Assembly (NCBI GenBank): GCA_001411745.2
Contig: LIQB01000008.1
Coordinates: 114,718-178,717, forward strand
Source of the DNA: Psychrobacter glacincola
Lineage (GTDB): Bacteria > Pseudomonadota > Gammaproteobacteria > Pseudomonadales > Moraxellaceae
Length of the DNA stretch: 64,000 bases
Direction of reading: 5' to 3'
Shown here: positions 1-8,501 of the stretch, piece after piece
Layout: every line of letters starts with the position of its first letter
How positions within the stretch are numbered: position 1 is the first letter of the stretch
Position numbers and translations under genes: made by a program
Notes under the pieces: generated by a model
Databases searched by the model: none
Told to the model about the DNA's origin: nothing
The model's input: the letters and a program-made list of their open reading frames with translations, nothing else

Positions 1-282
1 TAACTCATCACAGCGAGCAATCATTTCATCGCCAATCGCTTGTAGGATAGACTGCTTTTTTTCTAAAGGAGTCGCTTCCCATTTTGGCTGAGCGTGACGC
101 GCCGCTGCAATGGCATCTTTGACTTGATCGCCACTCGCTTGTGCGAACTCACCGATAGTGTCAGTGATATCAGATGGGTTAATATTGGTAACGGTATTTA
201 CGCCTGCCTGCCATTCACCATTGATATAAAGTGATTTGGTTGGGTCTTGCTGCAATATCTGTTGGGCGGTATGAGCTGACAT
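1..282 (-). CDS. Aldehyde dehydrogenase family protein (N-terminal part, runs off the left edge)
   Basis: The reading frame is open from an ATG at 282 to the window edge, giving the first 94 residues. They contain the N-terminal aldehyde dehydrogenase pattern: INGEW near residue 20, NINPSD near 34, then an AAxxAxxxW segment near 60-70. This fits NAD(P)-dependent aldehyde dehydrogenases, most like the alpha-ketoglutaric semialdehyde group. The catalytic Cys and Glu lie outside the window, so the substrate is unknown. The gene follows the ridA-like gene by 48 bp on the same strand and both probably answer to the divergent LysR regulator. The RidA neighbour suggests a catabolic route that makes a reactive enamine or imine; that is inference. 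Confidence 0.8.
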   Translation of the reverse strand, partial: MSAHTAQQILQQDPTKSLYINGEWQAGVNTVTNINPSDITDTIGEFAQASGDQVKDAIAAARHAQPKWEATPLEKKQSILQAIGDEMIARCDEL

Positions 283-330
283 AAGAGCTTCCTTGATAAA
301 GTATTAAAAGATGGAATATTAAAATTAGTT

Positions 331-720
331 TTAAGGCACAGCGGCATATACAACCAGCTCAACCAGCATTTCTTCACGAGCCAGTCCTGCTATCACGAGC
401 GCTGCCCGATTTGGATAGGGTGCTTCAAAGTATTCAGCATAAACTTGATTGACCGTTTTTAGATAGTCGCGATCGGTCACATAGATCATGACCTGTAGTA
501 CCGAATCCATACCAACATTGGCACATTCTAGTGTGTGCTTTAGATTGTCTAGCGTTTGGCGGGTTTGCGCTTCGATACCACCTGCAACCACATCACCATT
601 CTCATCTATAGGAATCTGCGCGGTATACAACGTACCATTGCTGGTAATCGCCCATTCTAAAGGGGCTTTAGACGCATAAAGTGAGGTTTTGATGGCTTGT
701 TTGGTTGAATGAGTCGTCAT
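331..720 (-). CDS. RidA/YjgF/UK114 family protein
   Basis: A 129-residue protein of normal RidA length. The family hydrolyses enamine/imine intermediates or deaminates related compounds as a cytoplasmic trimer. The C-terminal half has the family pattern of a YVTD-type strand, NQVYAEYF, P-N-RAA and a final VELVVYA strand. The conserved substrate-carboxylate Arg is probably the one in NRAAL. I place the start at 720 because AAGGA lies 9 bases upstream; an ATG seven codons earlier has no ribosome site. It is the first gene of a minus-strand pair with the aldehyde dehydrogenase and is divergent from the LysR gene. Family assignment is firm, substrate unknown. Confidence 0.85.
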   Translation of the reverse strand: MTTHSTKQAIKTSLYASKAPLEWAITSNGTLYTAQIPIDENGDVVAGGIEAQTRQTLDNLKHTLECANVGMDSVLQVMIYVTDRDYLKTVNQVYAEYFEAPYPNRAALVIAGLAREEMLVELVVYAAVP

Positions 721-812
721 GTCGTCATATCCTTTGATCAATGATTGGGCAGCGATTGCTATAGAGGTATCGTACCCAAGTACTAATGATAAATCTAACT
801 AATTAAATTTAT

Positions 813-839
813 AATATGATAGATTTAATCTATCATATT
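813..839. promoter_or_regulatory. Palindromic operator between the ridA-like and LysR genes
   Basis: A perfect inverted repeat with 12-base arms (AATATGATAGAT and its reverse complement) separated by TTA. It sits in the 157-bp divergent intergenic region, 38 bases before the LysR start. LysR regulators typically bind a T-N11-A dyad in such places, so this is the likely autoregulatory and activation site. Confidence 0.6.
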
Positions 840-877
840 CTATATCTTATATATTAATAGTGGTGAGGAGTAAGCGT

Positions 878-1783
878 ATGAAATTACAGCAATTACGTCA
901 CTTTTTATGCGTGGTAGAGGAAGGTGGCTTTCGGGCGGCGGCGGATCGAGCCAATCGCTCGCAGGCGGCGTTGTCTGCCTCGATAAAGGAATTGGAAAAA
1001 ACACTGGGTCAGCGCTTATTTGAAGGAGGAAATAAAGCAATACTCACGCCTTTTGGCGAGACTTGTTTACCCAAAATCGAGCAGTTTATGACGGTTTATC
1101 AAGCGCTAGAGGATGATTTAAAAGGAGCAGCCGCTGGCGATAAAGGCAAAATAAGGATTGCAAGCGTGCCATCACTGGTGACAAAACTCTTGCCTAGCGT
1201 GTTGGTTGAGTACTCCAAGAAATATCCTGATGTCGAGATTGTACTAATAGATGATAACTCTGTCGGTGTGGCCAATCGTTTATTGGCAGGTGAAATCGAT
1301 TTGGCATTGGGCAACTGCACCAGTATCGACCAATCAGATATAGATTTCACCTTGCTCATATCTGACCCGATTGGCGTGGTCTGCTTAAAAAGCAATTCGT
1401 TAAATCAACCAATAAAGCCGTCAAGAAACCAACAAAAAACAGGGCTTAAATGGCAACAACTGATGATCCAGCCTTTTATTTATAATGGCACTTGTCGACT
1501 GCTCGAAAACACCCCAGCCGAGGTGCTTAACCGTAATGCGCGTTACACGGTCGAGAACATTACTTCCTTATTTTCATTATTACGCAATGATCTTGGCATA
1601 ACCACCCTACCCAAGCTCGCCTTTCCGTCGAATGAGCCAGAATTGGTATGGCTCGACTTACTTGAACCTGCCTTAGACAGACAAATTGGTATTTTTAAAT
1701 TGGCAAATAAAACGATTTCACCGCCAGCACAAGCGTTTCATGAACTGTGCATTCAATATGTCCAGAATCACTATATTTTATAA
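878..1783 (+). CDS. LysR-family transcriptional regulator
   Basis: A 301-residue protein of typical LysR length. Residues 1-60 form the winged helix-turn-helix (MKLQQLRHFL, then the A-LS-SI-ELE recognition-helix pattern). The rest is the periplasmic-binding-protein-like effector domain, starting near GKIRIAS. ATG 878 is chosen because GAGGAG lies 7 bases upstream; an in-frame GTG at 860 lies before that site. It is divergent from the ridA-like/aldehyde dehydrogenase pair, with a perfect palindrome between them, so it most likely controls that pair and itself. The effector cannot be told from sequence. Confidence 0.9.
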   Translation: MKLQQLRHFLCVVEEGGFRAAADRANRSQAALSASIKELEKTLGQRLFEGGNKAILTPFGETCLPKIEQFMTVYQALEDDLKGAAAGDKGKIRIASVPSLVTKLLPSVLVEYSKKYPDVEIVLIDDNSVGVANRLLAGEIDLALGNCTSIDQSDIDFTLLISDPIGVVCLKSNSLNQPIKPSRNQQKTGLKWQQLMIQPFIYNGTCRLLENTPAEVLNRNARYTVENITSLFSLLRNDLGITTLPKLAFPSNEPELVWLDLLEPALDRQIGIFKLANKTISPPAQAFHELCIQYVQNHYIL

Positions 1784-1892
1784 AGACAGGTTAAAAATAG
1801 ATTAATAATGGGTTAAAACATACCTCATTACCGCTTACTTTTATAAGCCACTATCAGAAACTCCATTCACTTGAATAAAAGCGTCTTTCACT

Positions 1893-2687
1893 ATGACTAA
1901 AGGTTTAATTTCCGTTACTCGTGGCCTCTTATCTGTTATCGGCATCATACTTATCATCGATTGCGCTGCATTGATGGTCATCGGTAAAGTTAATTTCGGC
2001 TCGGTTGTACCTTTTTTAGTCGGCATGGTTTTTGTCATACATGGAATGTTTTGGCATGCAATACGCAGGTTTTGCGGCCAACATTATGGCTTTAACCGCC
2101 TTTGGTATGGGTTATGGGCTGTATTTATACTTTGGTTGTTGAGCTTCGCTCTATTTATTTGGTCATTACAACAGCAGATTGCGCTTAGCCAGCAGCCTGC
2201 ACCGACAGTGGCAGCGATTATTATATTAGGCTCAGGCACGGTTGCAGGTAAGCCGACACCGACGCTCGCCAAGCGCTTGGACACCGCCATGCCCCTTATC
2301 GAGACACAACCAGATGCTTTGGTGATAACCAGTGGTGGCGTTGGTTTTCAGCGTACACGTAGCGAAGCCGATATCATGGCCACGTATTTGCATGAGGCAC
2401 ATGGCGTGCCATTCGAACGCATTTTACAAGAAGGTAAAAGTACCAGTACGGAAGAAAACCTCGCTAACAGCCGAGCGTTGTTAGAAGAAAAAGGGCTGTC
2501 TATCACTGATCCTATCGCCATCGTTACCAGTGATTTCCATAGCATTCGCGCAGCCAGCATTGCGCGACATCAGGGCTATGCACAACCGATTACCGTCGCC
2601 AGTCCGACGCCTTTAACCATTCGTTATAACGCTTGGTTTCGCGAGTATTTTGCCTTTGTCAGTGGCTGGTTGTTAGGAGAATATTGA
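1893..2687 (+). CDS. DUF218 (YdcF/ElyC-type) membrane protein
   Basis: A 264-residue protein with three predicted membrane segments near residues 10-32, 38-55 and 72-92, followed by a DUF218 domain. That domain starts at the AAIIILGSG strand and carries ITSGG and the conserved TSDFHSIRA motif, with an ST-EE-N pattern between them. DUF218 proteins (YdcF, SanA, ElyC) are linked to envelope integrity and undecaprenyl-phosphate metabolism, but the biochemical reaction is not settled. It is a single gene between LysR and cls. The membrane-helix plus DUF218 architecture is the SanA/ElyC type. Confidence 0.8.
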   Translation: MTKGLISVTRGLLSVIGIILIIDCAALMVIGKVNFGSVVPFLVGMVFVIHGMFWHAIRRFCGQHYGFNRLWYGLWAVFILWLLSFALFIWSLQQQIALSQQPAPTVAAIIILGSGTVAGKPTPTLAKRLDTAMPLIETQPDALVITSGGVGFQRTRSEADIMATYLHEAHGVPFERILQEGKSTSTEENLANSRALLEEKGLSITDPIAIVTSDFHSIRAASIARHQGYAQPITVASPTPLTIRYNAWFREYFAFVSGWLLGEY

Positions 2688-2859
2688 TGGTGATGTATAT
2701 TTCACCAGCTTAAACAAGCTTACTGCTAAGTATCATAGCTCCAGCGTTGCTGCATTGCTGTTTTTACCAATCAAAACGGTGGTAATTTTACAGTGCGTTA
2801 TAATCAATAGGAACCGCTGATAAATACTGCAAATAAAAATAATAATAATGGAGCGCATT

Positions 2860-4383
2860 ATGCTATTGGATATCTTTTTAACTGTTCATTTCATGCTGCT
2901 GATACTGATCTCTTTGCGAGTGCTTGCACGCCATGATCTGACCTCGCCCGCTCGGCTCGCTTGGCTCGTCATATTATTCATTTTGCCTTATCTGGGGGTT
3001 GTAATTTATTGGATGTTTGGTGAGGTGCATCTAGGACGCGATTTCACGCGCAAACGCAAAGAAATCATCGATAAATTAAGCGCACATAGTCCTGAAGTAC
3101 TTGGTGATGACATCGCTTTGTCGGAGGCTATCAAACCTGAATACCAAGCGGCCTTTGCCTACTCTGCCAATGCAACTGGCTATCATACAACGGTGGGCAA
3201 TCACGCAGAGCTGATGGCAGATGCGGCTGAGACGCGCACACGTATGATTGCCGACTTTGATGCAGCGACCGATCATATTCATGTGCTGTATTATATTTGG
3301 CTAATCGATGGTATGGGAATCGATACTGCTCAAGCGCTCATACGAGCGGCAAGGCGCGGCGTCATATGCCGAGCAATGGTTGACGGTATGGGCTCACGAA
3401 AAATGGTCGGCTCAAAGATATGGCAGGAAATGATAGAAGCTGGCGTACAAGTCAGTGTTGCCCTACCAATTAGTAATATTTTAAAGGTACTGATGTTTAG
3501 CCGGATTGACTTGCGAAATCACCGCAAGATTACGGTTATTGACGGCAAAATCGGCTACTGTGGCAGTCGCAACTGCGCCGATCCTGAGTTTCGTGTAAAG
3601 CCAAAATTTGCACCGTGGGTAGACATTATGCTGCGGGTCGAAGGACCAGTGGTGGCACAGAATCAGATGTTGTTTGCCAGTGATTGGCTGACTGAAAATC
3701 CTGATACGCCGCTTGACAGCTTTCCTTATTTTATTGACCCACAACTAAAGCAACAAAAATCCCCACAGCCAGAAACTGATGAGCCTTTACCAATAACATC
3801 ACCGCCACCTTTACCAGTCACATTGCCGCCAAAAGGCTTTGCTGCACAGGTTTTTTCTGATGGTCCTACCCAACGACGCAGCACCACGCCGCAATTTTTA
3901 GGTGTCTTAATTGGTCAGGCAAAGCGAACCCTGATTATCTCAACGCCTTATTTTGTGCCTGATTATTCGCTCGTTAGCATTTTGTGTGCGACCGCTTATC
4001 GCGGTGTACAAGTAACCATGATTTTCCCAAAGAATAACGACTCAATAGTCGTGGCTGCTACCAGTCACAGTTATTACTGGCAGCTGCTTGAAGCGGGGGT
4101 CAATATTTACGAATATAAATCCGGTCTATTACACGCAAAAACCTTGACCATCGATGGCGAAATCAGTCTGATTGGCTCGACCAATTTAGACTTGCGTAGC
4201 TTTGATTTGAACTATGAAAACAACATTGTGTTTAGCGATAAAACGCTCACAGCGGCCATCGTTGAGCGACAATACCAGTATATCGCTGATTCTGAAGAGG
4301 TCACTCGTGAGCAAGTTGAAAACTGGCCGTTATCTTATAAAATCTGGAATAACATTGTCGCCACGATGGGACCTGTTTTGTAA
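2860..4383 (+). CDS. cls: Cardiolipin synthase (phospholipase D superfamily)
   Basis: Joins two phosphatidylglycerol molecules to make cardiolipin at the inner membrane. 507 residues, with two N-terminal membrane helices (about 1-20 and 33-52) and two HKD catalytic motifs: NHRKITVID near residue 220 and LHAKTLTID near 424, each followed by a conserved GS-N segment. A proline-rich linker near residues 300-325 separates the PLD halves and is longer than usual. I place the start at 2860 because GGAG lies 6 bases upstream; an ATG at 2848 has no ribosome site. The overall plan is that of ClsA. It is followed by a fragment of the window's MITE family. Confidence 0.93.
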   Translation: MLLDIFLTVHFMLLILISLRVLARHDLTSPARLAWLVILFILPYLGVVIYWMFGEVHLGRDFTRKRKEIIDKLSAHSPEVLGDDIALSEAIKPEYQAAFAYSANATGYHTTVGNHAELMADAAETRTRMIADFDAATDHIHVLYYIWLIDGMGIDTAQALIRAARRGVICRAMVDGMGSRKMVGSKIWQEMIEAGVQVSVALPISNILKVLMFSRIDLRNHRKITVIDGKIGYCGSRNCADPEFRVKPKFAPWVDIMLRVEGPVVAQNQMLFASDWLTENPDTPLDSFPYFIDPQLKQQKSPQPETDEPLPITSPPPLPVTLPPKGFAAQVFSDGPTQRRSTTPQFLGVLIGQAKRTLIISTPYFVPDYSLVSILCATAYRGVQVTMIFPKNNDSIVVAATSHSYYWQLLEAGVNIYEYKSGLLHAKTLTIDGEISLIGSTNLDLRSFDLNYENNIVFSDKTLTAAIVERQYQYIADSEEVTREQVENWPLSYKIWNNIVATMGPVL

Positions 4384-4391
4384 CCCATTAT

Positions 4392-4436
4392 TAGGGCGTG
4401 CCCTCAATTCAATTGATCATATCTAAACGGACTAAT
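4392..4436. repeat. MITE end fragment (related to 8271-8444)
   Basis: TAGGGCGTG, then CCCTCAATTCAAT and a segment ending in GGACTAA match the left end of the 8271-8444 element with a few substitutions and a two-base gap. Only about 45 bp remain; the other end is missing. It lies just after cls and immediately before the 3' end of rlmA. Confidence 0.65.
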
Positions 4437-4450
4437 GACCTTAAGCCATT

Positions 4451-5422
4451 CTATTCAGCTGCTGTCTTCTGCAAAATATAAACGACAAACTTAGCTTGTG
4501 TCGTAAAGGATTCTGTTTCGACGGCTGCTAGTAGCGCCTGTCTTTTTTCATTAAGCGCGCGATAAGCATAAGGCGTCATGGTCATCAAATCAGCCAAATC
4601 AGCGGCTGACAACGTCATCTCGGTACTGACATGCTCCGTACCCATCAGCGTAAAGTATGGAGCCAATTCATGCAAAAACTTATCCGAATCATGCTCACGG
4701 ACGTTATCAAATAACGCTTCGCGCATCGTCGCTAGATGCCCGATATCTGGCTTGGCAATGATTAAATAACCGTCTGCAGCCAATACATCATTGAACGCGT
4801 CTGGCAAGATAGGGCTAAAAATACTGCTAATACCCTTTATGCTATGCGCGCGTAACGGCAAATGGGCAGCGCTGGTAACAAGCGGATAGATGACTGCCGA
4901 CTTGGCTGTCGCATTAGTAACACTGTCTTTAACTTGCTGATACCAAAGACGCCCTGCTACCTTACTGGCTTTCGCAAGCTCTACCACAGCAGGTTTACTG
5001 ATATCTGCAGCGATGAGCGTATCCATGCCTGTCTGTGCCATTGCCTGCGTGTAATACCCTTCACCGCAACCAATATCCAACCAATTGATTGCCTTGCTAT
5101 CTTTTTTAGTTATCGGCTCAATTGCTGAATCAGCGACCGACTCATTTTTCGCCAACAATTCCCTCATTTTTTGGCAAATAAGCGTCTGCAATGGCTGATA
5201 ATGTCCGGCGTTTAAAAACCGTTTGCGCGCCTCGATTGATTGCTGGCTATCGCCCGGTGCTTTGGATTTTTTTTGTTGCACGGGTAATAAATTAACATAA
5301 CCCTGACGTGCCACATCAAATGGATGAGCAGTTTGTTTTGGGTGCAAGCTGCCATCGCAGCGCCACGTATCTGCGGCAGGCTGCATGGGTGATTGGCAAA
5401 GGGGACAAATAAATAAGCTCAC
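4451..5422 (-). CDS. rlmA: 23S rRNA (guanine745-N1)-methyltransferase RlmA
   Basis: Methylates N1 of G745 in helix 35 of 23S rRNA using SAM. The N-terminus carries the RlmA zinc motif (CPLC, then C and H about 20 residues on), followed by FDVARQGYVNLL and the KAPGDS and FLNAGHYQPL motifs diagnostic of the family. The SAM site DIGCGEGYY follows near residue 125. I choose GTG 5422 because it aligns with the E. coli N-terminus; a TTG at 5464 would add 14 residues. At 323 residues it is longer than E. coli RlmA (269), with an insertion before the SAM motif. Single gene, convergent with cls. Confidence 0.88.
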   Translation of the reverse strand: MSLFICPLCQSPMQPAADTWRCDGSLHPKQTAHPFDVARQGYVNLLPVQQKKSKAPGDSQQSIEARKRFLNAGHYQPLQTLICQKMRELLAKNESVADSAIEPITKKDSKAINWLDIGCGEGYYTQAMAQTGMDTLIAADISKPAVVELAKASKVAGRLWYQQVKDSVTNATAKSAVIYPLVTSAAHLPLRAHSIKGISSIFSPILPDAFNDVLAADGYLIIAKPDIGHLATMREALFDNVREHDSDKFLHELAPYFTLMGTEHVSTEMTLSAADLADLMTMTPYAYRALNEKRQALLAAVETESFTTQAKFVVYILQKTAAE

Positions 5423-5555
5423 AAGTATCTCAACGTCATCGCAATATGGCTGCCATTTTAACAAAATTCAGGCTTACTGCGTGATAAAAGGCGCGATAAA
5501 CAATGCAGGAAAGAAAATGCGAAAAACAAACTATCAGCAACCAAACTGTTAGCAA

Positions 5556-5592
5556 CAAAAAAAGCCACCTCAACTAAAGTGAGATGGCTTTT
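5556..5592. terminator. Rho-independent terminator after mraY
   Basis: An A-run, AGCCACCTCA, a short loop, TGAGATGGCT and a T-run. It lies 44 bases after the mraY stop on the minus strand and should end the rsmH-to-mraY transcript; the A/T-rich flanks could let it work in both directions. Confidence 0.8.
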
Positions 5593-5635
5593 GCATACAA
5601 GATATTCATATTAATGTTCGAGCGATATGGCTGTG

Positions 5636-6754
5636 TTAACGCAGTTTTAAGGTCATGAGCCCAAGGATGACGAGAATAATGGCAATAATCCAAAACCTTG
5701 CCACCACTTGCGTCTCTTTCCAGCCAATTTCTTCAAAGTGATGATGCAATGGTGCCATCCGAAAGACGCGCTTTTTACGCAGCTTATACGAGCCAACCTG
5801 TAACATGACCGATAACGCTTCGGCGACAAATAGACCGCCCATAATAGCAAAAGCGATTTCTTGACGGGTCATAACGGCAATCGTACCAAGCATTGCCCCG
5901 AGAGCAAGCGCCCCCACATCGCCCATAAATACTTGGGCTGGATGGGCGTTGAACCATAAGAAACCAAGCCCTGCACCAATCATCGAACCACAGACAATGA
6001 GAACCTCGGAGTTATAGGCAATATAAGGCACATGCAAGTAATCAGCAAAGCGTACATCACCTGATACATAAGCCATCGCGCCCAAACCTGCCGCGACCAA
6101 GACCACGGGCAAAATAGCTAAACCATCCAAGCCATCGGTTAAGTTGACGGCGTTAGAAGCCCCATTAATCACAAAGTAGGTAAAGATAATAAAGCCAATA
6201 CCAAATGGTACTGCCGAAAAAGGAATCATCCAATCTTTAAAAATCGGTAGCAGCAAATCCTGCATCTCACGCGTGGTCGCAATATCTGGCTGCAAGGTAG
6301 CGATATAATACAAAGACACACCGACGAACAAAGCACCCATAGAGAGCCAAAAGTATTTCTTGCGAGCAATTAAGCCTTTGGGATCTTTATACTTAATTTT
6401 TAGCCAATCATCTGCCCAGCCGACCGCGCCAAAGATAATCATGACAATGAGCAAAATCCAAACGTACGGGTTATTCAAACGCGCCCATAGTAAGGTGGAC
6501 ACGCCAATCGCACTTAAAATCAGCACCCCACCCATGGTCGGCGTACCAGTTTTCGCCAAATGCGATTGCGGGCCATCATTGCGAATCGCTTGACCATATT
6601 TCAGTGCACGCAGACGTCGAATGACACGCCCACCAAAAAACATGCTGAATGCGAGGGCGGTAATGACCGCGAGTAACGCTCGTAGCGTCAACGAAGAAAC
6701 CGCAGAAAACGGCGTGTAATACTGGCCAAGCCAGCCAAACAACCAAACTAACAC
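5636..6754 (-). CDS. mraY: Phospho-N-acetylmuramoyl-pentapeptide-transferase
   Basis: Transfers phospho-MurNAc-pentapeptide from UDP to undecaprenyl phosphate, forming lipid I in the inner membrane. 372 residues against 360 in E. coli, collinear throughout. The DDW catalytic Asp pair is near residue 116, [13 protein letters not shown] near 200, and the MAPLHHHFE His motif near 335, with about ten membrane helices. GTG 6754 aligns with the E. coli N-terminus, and GAGGAG lies 6 bases upstream inside the end of murF. The gap to murF is only 3 bases, so the two are probably translationally coupled. It is the last gene of this cluster segment; murD, ftsW and murG do not follow. Confidence 0.97.
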   Translation of the reverse strand: MLVWLFGWLGQYYTPFSAVSSLTLRALLAVITALAFSMFFGGRVIRRLRALKYGQAIRNDGPQSHLAKTGTPTMGGVLILSAIGVSTLLWARLNNPYVWILLIVMIIFGAVGWADDWLKIKYKDPKGLIARKKYFWLSMGALFVGVSLYYIATLQPDIATTREMQDLLLPIFKDWMIPFSAVPFGIGFIIFTYFVINGASNAVNLTDGLDGLAILPVVLVAAGLGAMAYVSGDVRFADYLHVPYIAYNSEVLIVCGSMIGAGLGFLWFNAHPAQVFMGDVGALALGAMLGTIAVMTRQEIAFAIMGGLFVAEALSVMLQVGSYKLRKKRVFRMAPLHHHFEEIGWKETQVVARFWIIAIILVILGLMTLKLR

Positions 6755-6757
6755 CGC

Positions 6758-8218
6758 CTACTCCTCGATTAGCGCATTGATAAGGGTTTCCATTTGCATG
6801 GAACGAGAACCTTTAAACAGCACCGTACAAGGCTGCGCCTGCTGCGCTTGCAAATACGGCTTCAAATACGCCAATAAACTGTCTTTATCGGTAAACGCAT
6901 GGGCATTGATGTCAGAAACTTCTTGTGCACCCGCCACGGTAAAAGGCGCGTATTCACCAACACACAGCAGCACATTGATGCCCGTTGTCGCGATCGTACG
7001 ACCCAAGCTTTGATGCTCGCTGACCGCCGCCTCTCCCAGTTCTGCGATATCGCCCAGCACCATGACTTGCGTGCCTGTTTGCGCCGCCAGTACTTTTGCT
7101 GCCGCTCGCACCGAATGCGGATTGGCATTATAAGTATCATCAATCAGTCGATGCATGCCTAACAGCTGACTGTTCAAGCGCCCCTTAGCAGGACGTGCAT
7201 TTTCAAGCCCGACAACGATATCACTAACATCGATATTTAGTGCATGAGCACAAGCAGCAGCGGCTAAAGCATTATTGACATTGTGCTCGCCCGCTAGTGG
7301 CAAGTTGATATCATGGACTTGATTGCCGATATGCAGCTTAAATTCACTGCGCTCAGGCTCGACATCTAAATGGCTGGCACTGACATCAGTATTACCAAAA
7401 CCAATCACGTGTGACGTATGCTTTTCAGCGATACGACGTAATTGATTGGTAAAATCATCTTTATCAGGAACGATCGCAAATTGGCTGTCATTCAAGGTAT
7501 GGTAAATCTCAGCCTTGGTTTGGCAAATCCCTTCACGGCTACCAAACTCACCCAAATGCGCCGTACCAATATTTAAAATACACGCGACATCTGGCTTTAC
7601 AATCTCGGTAGTATAAGCAATTTCGCCAATATGGTTTGCGCCAAGCTCTAGAATGGCATAACGATGATGGTCGGATAATTCAAGCAACATCATCGGCACA
7701 CCCAAGTCATTATTTAGGTTACCACGGGTAATCAATGTCGGTGCTAGTCTGCCAAAGATACTACCGAGCATCTCTTTACAGGTGGTCTTACCACTAGAGC
7801 CAGTAATAGCAATGACGGTTAAATTTTGATGCTGTTGACGACGATACGCAGCCAATTGTCCTAGCGCCAAACGGGTGTCGCTCACCACTAACTGCGGAAT
7901 GCTATTTGCATAAGCCGTAGCAATAGGGCGAGCGACGATAGCCGCAACCGCACCTTGCGCGATGGCCGTATCGATATAATCGTGACCATCAAAATTATCA
8001 CCCGATAACGCTAAAAATATATCACCAGGTTTTATCGTACGGGTATCGGTGGCGATACGAGTGCTCATTACATCATTTACTGAATTGTTTTCTGAGTCGG
8101 ATTGCCCTTCACTCAGCTGCCAATGCCCATCGAGTACTGCGGTTGCTGCGAGCAGATTGTCTGCTTGCCAAACATACAGCCCTTGCGACTGAATGCTGTT
8201 ATCGTTGTCGGCTGTCAT
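6758..8218 (-). CDS. murF: UDP-N-acetylmuramoyl-tripeptide--D-alanyl-D-alanine ligase
   Basis: Cytoplasmic ATP-dependent ligase that adds D-Ala-D-Ala to UDP-MurNAc-tripeptide, the last soluble peptidoglycan precursor step. 486 residues. Mur ligase N-domain with DTRT near 58-62, P-loop ITGSSGKTT at 138-146, the LELGANHIGEI motif near 200, the C-domain DDTYNANP motif and LGDIAELG. The N-terminal domain has an acidic Ser/Asn-rich insertion near residues 38-50. It is 3 bases upstream of mraY. Upstream it is separated from murE by 283 bp holding a MITE, unlike the tight murE-murF junction usual in this cluster. Confidence 0.97.
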   Translation of the reverse strand: MTADNDNSIQSQGLYVWQADNLLAATAVLDGHWQLSEGQSDSENNSVNDVMSTRIATDTRTIKPGDIFLALSGDNFDGHDYIDTAIAQGAVAAIVARPIATAYANSIPQLVVSDTRLALGQLAAYRRQQHQNLTVIAITGSSGKTTCKEMLGSIFGRLAPTLITRGNLNNDLGVPMMLLELSDHHRYAILELGANHIGEIAYTTEIVKPDVACILNIGTAHLGEFGSREGICQTKAEIYHTLNDSQFAIVPDKDDFTNQLRRIAEKHTSHVIGFGNTDVSASHLDVEPERSEFKLHIGNQVHDINLPLAGEHNVNNALAAAACAHALNIDVSDIVVGLENARPAKGRLNSQLLGMHRLIDDTYNANPHSVRAAAKVLAAQTGTQVMVLGDIAELGEAAVSEHQSLGRTIATTGINVLLCVGEYAPFTVAGAQEVSDINAHAFTDKDSLLAYLKPYLQAQQAQPCTVLFKGSRSMQMETLINALIEE

Positions 8219-8270
8219 AATGATTACCTTATATATGATGACTACTTATTTATTTTTTATAGTTAACGAC

Positions 8271-8444
8271 TAGGGCGTGTCCTCAATTCAATCGATTATT
8301 ATCTAAATGGACTAAAAATGGCTAAATTTTGCCAAACATCGTCAAATAGCTTATTAATATCTCGATATTATTTGCGCTACTTTCCTTGTTTGACGGCAAT
8401 TTATTTCATTTTTACCCCCATCTTTAAAATGAGGACACGCCCTA
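8271..8444. mobile_element. Miniature inverted-repeat element (MITE) between murE and murF
   Basis: A 174-bp non-coding element with 15-base terminal inverted repeats: TAGGGCGTGTCCTCA on the left and its exact reverse complement on the right. If the outer TA is a target duplication, the element proper starts GGGCGTGTCC and ends GGACACGCCC, as in DNA transposons that duplicate TA. The interior is A/T-rich and encodes nothing. No parent transposase is in the window. Related fragments are at 4392-4436 and 47116-47171. Confidence 0.82.
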
Positions 8445-8501
8445 ATACTTTTTAGATAGCATGAAAAACTGACTGTAAGCGCTATTATTTATCTATAAAT
8501 G

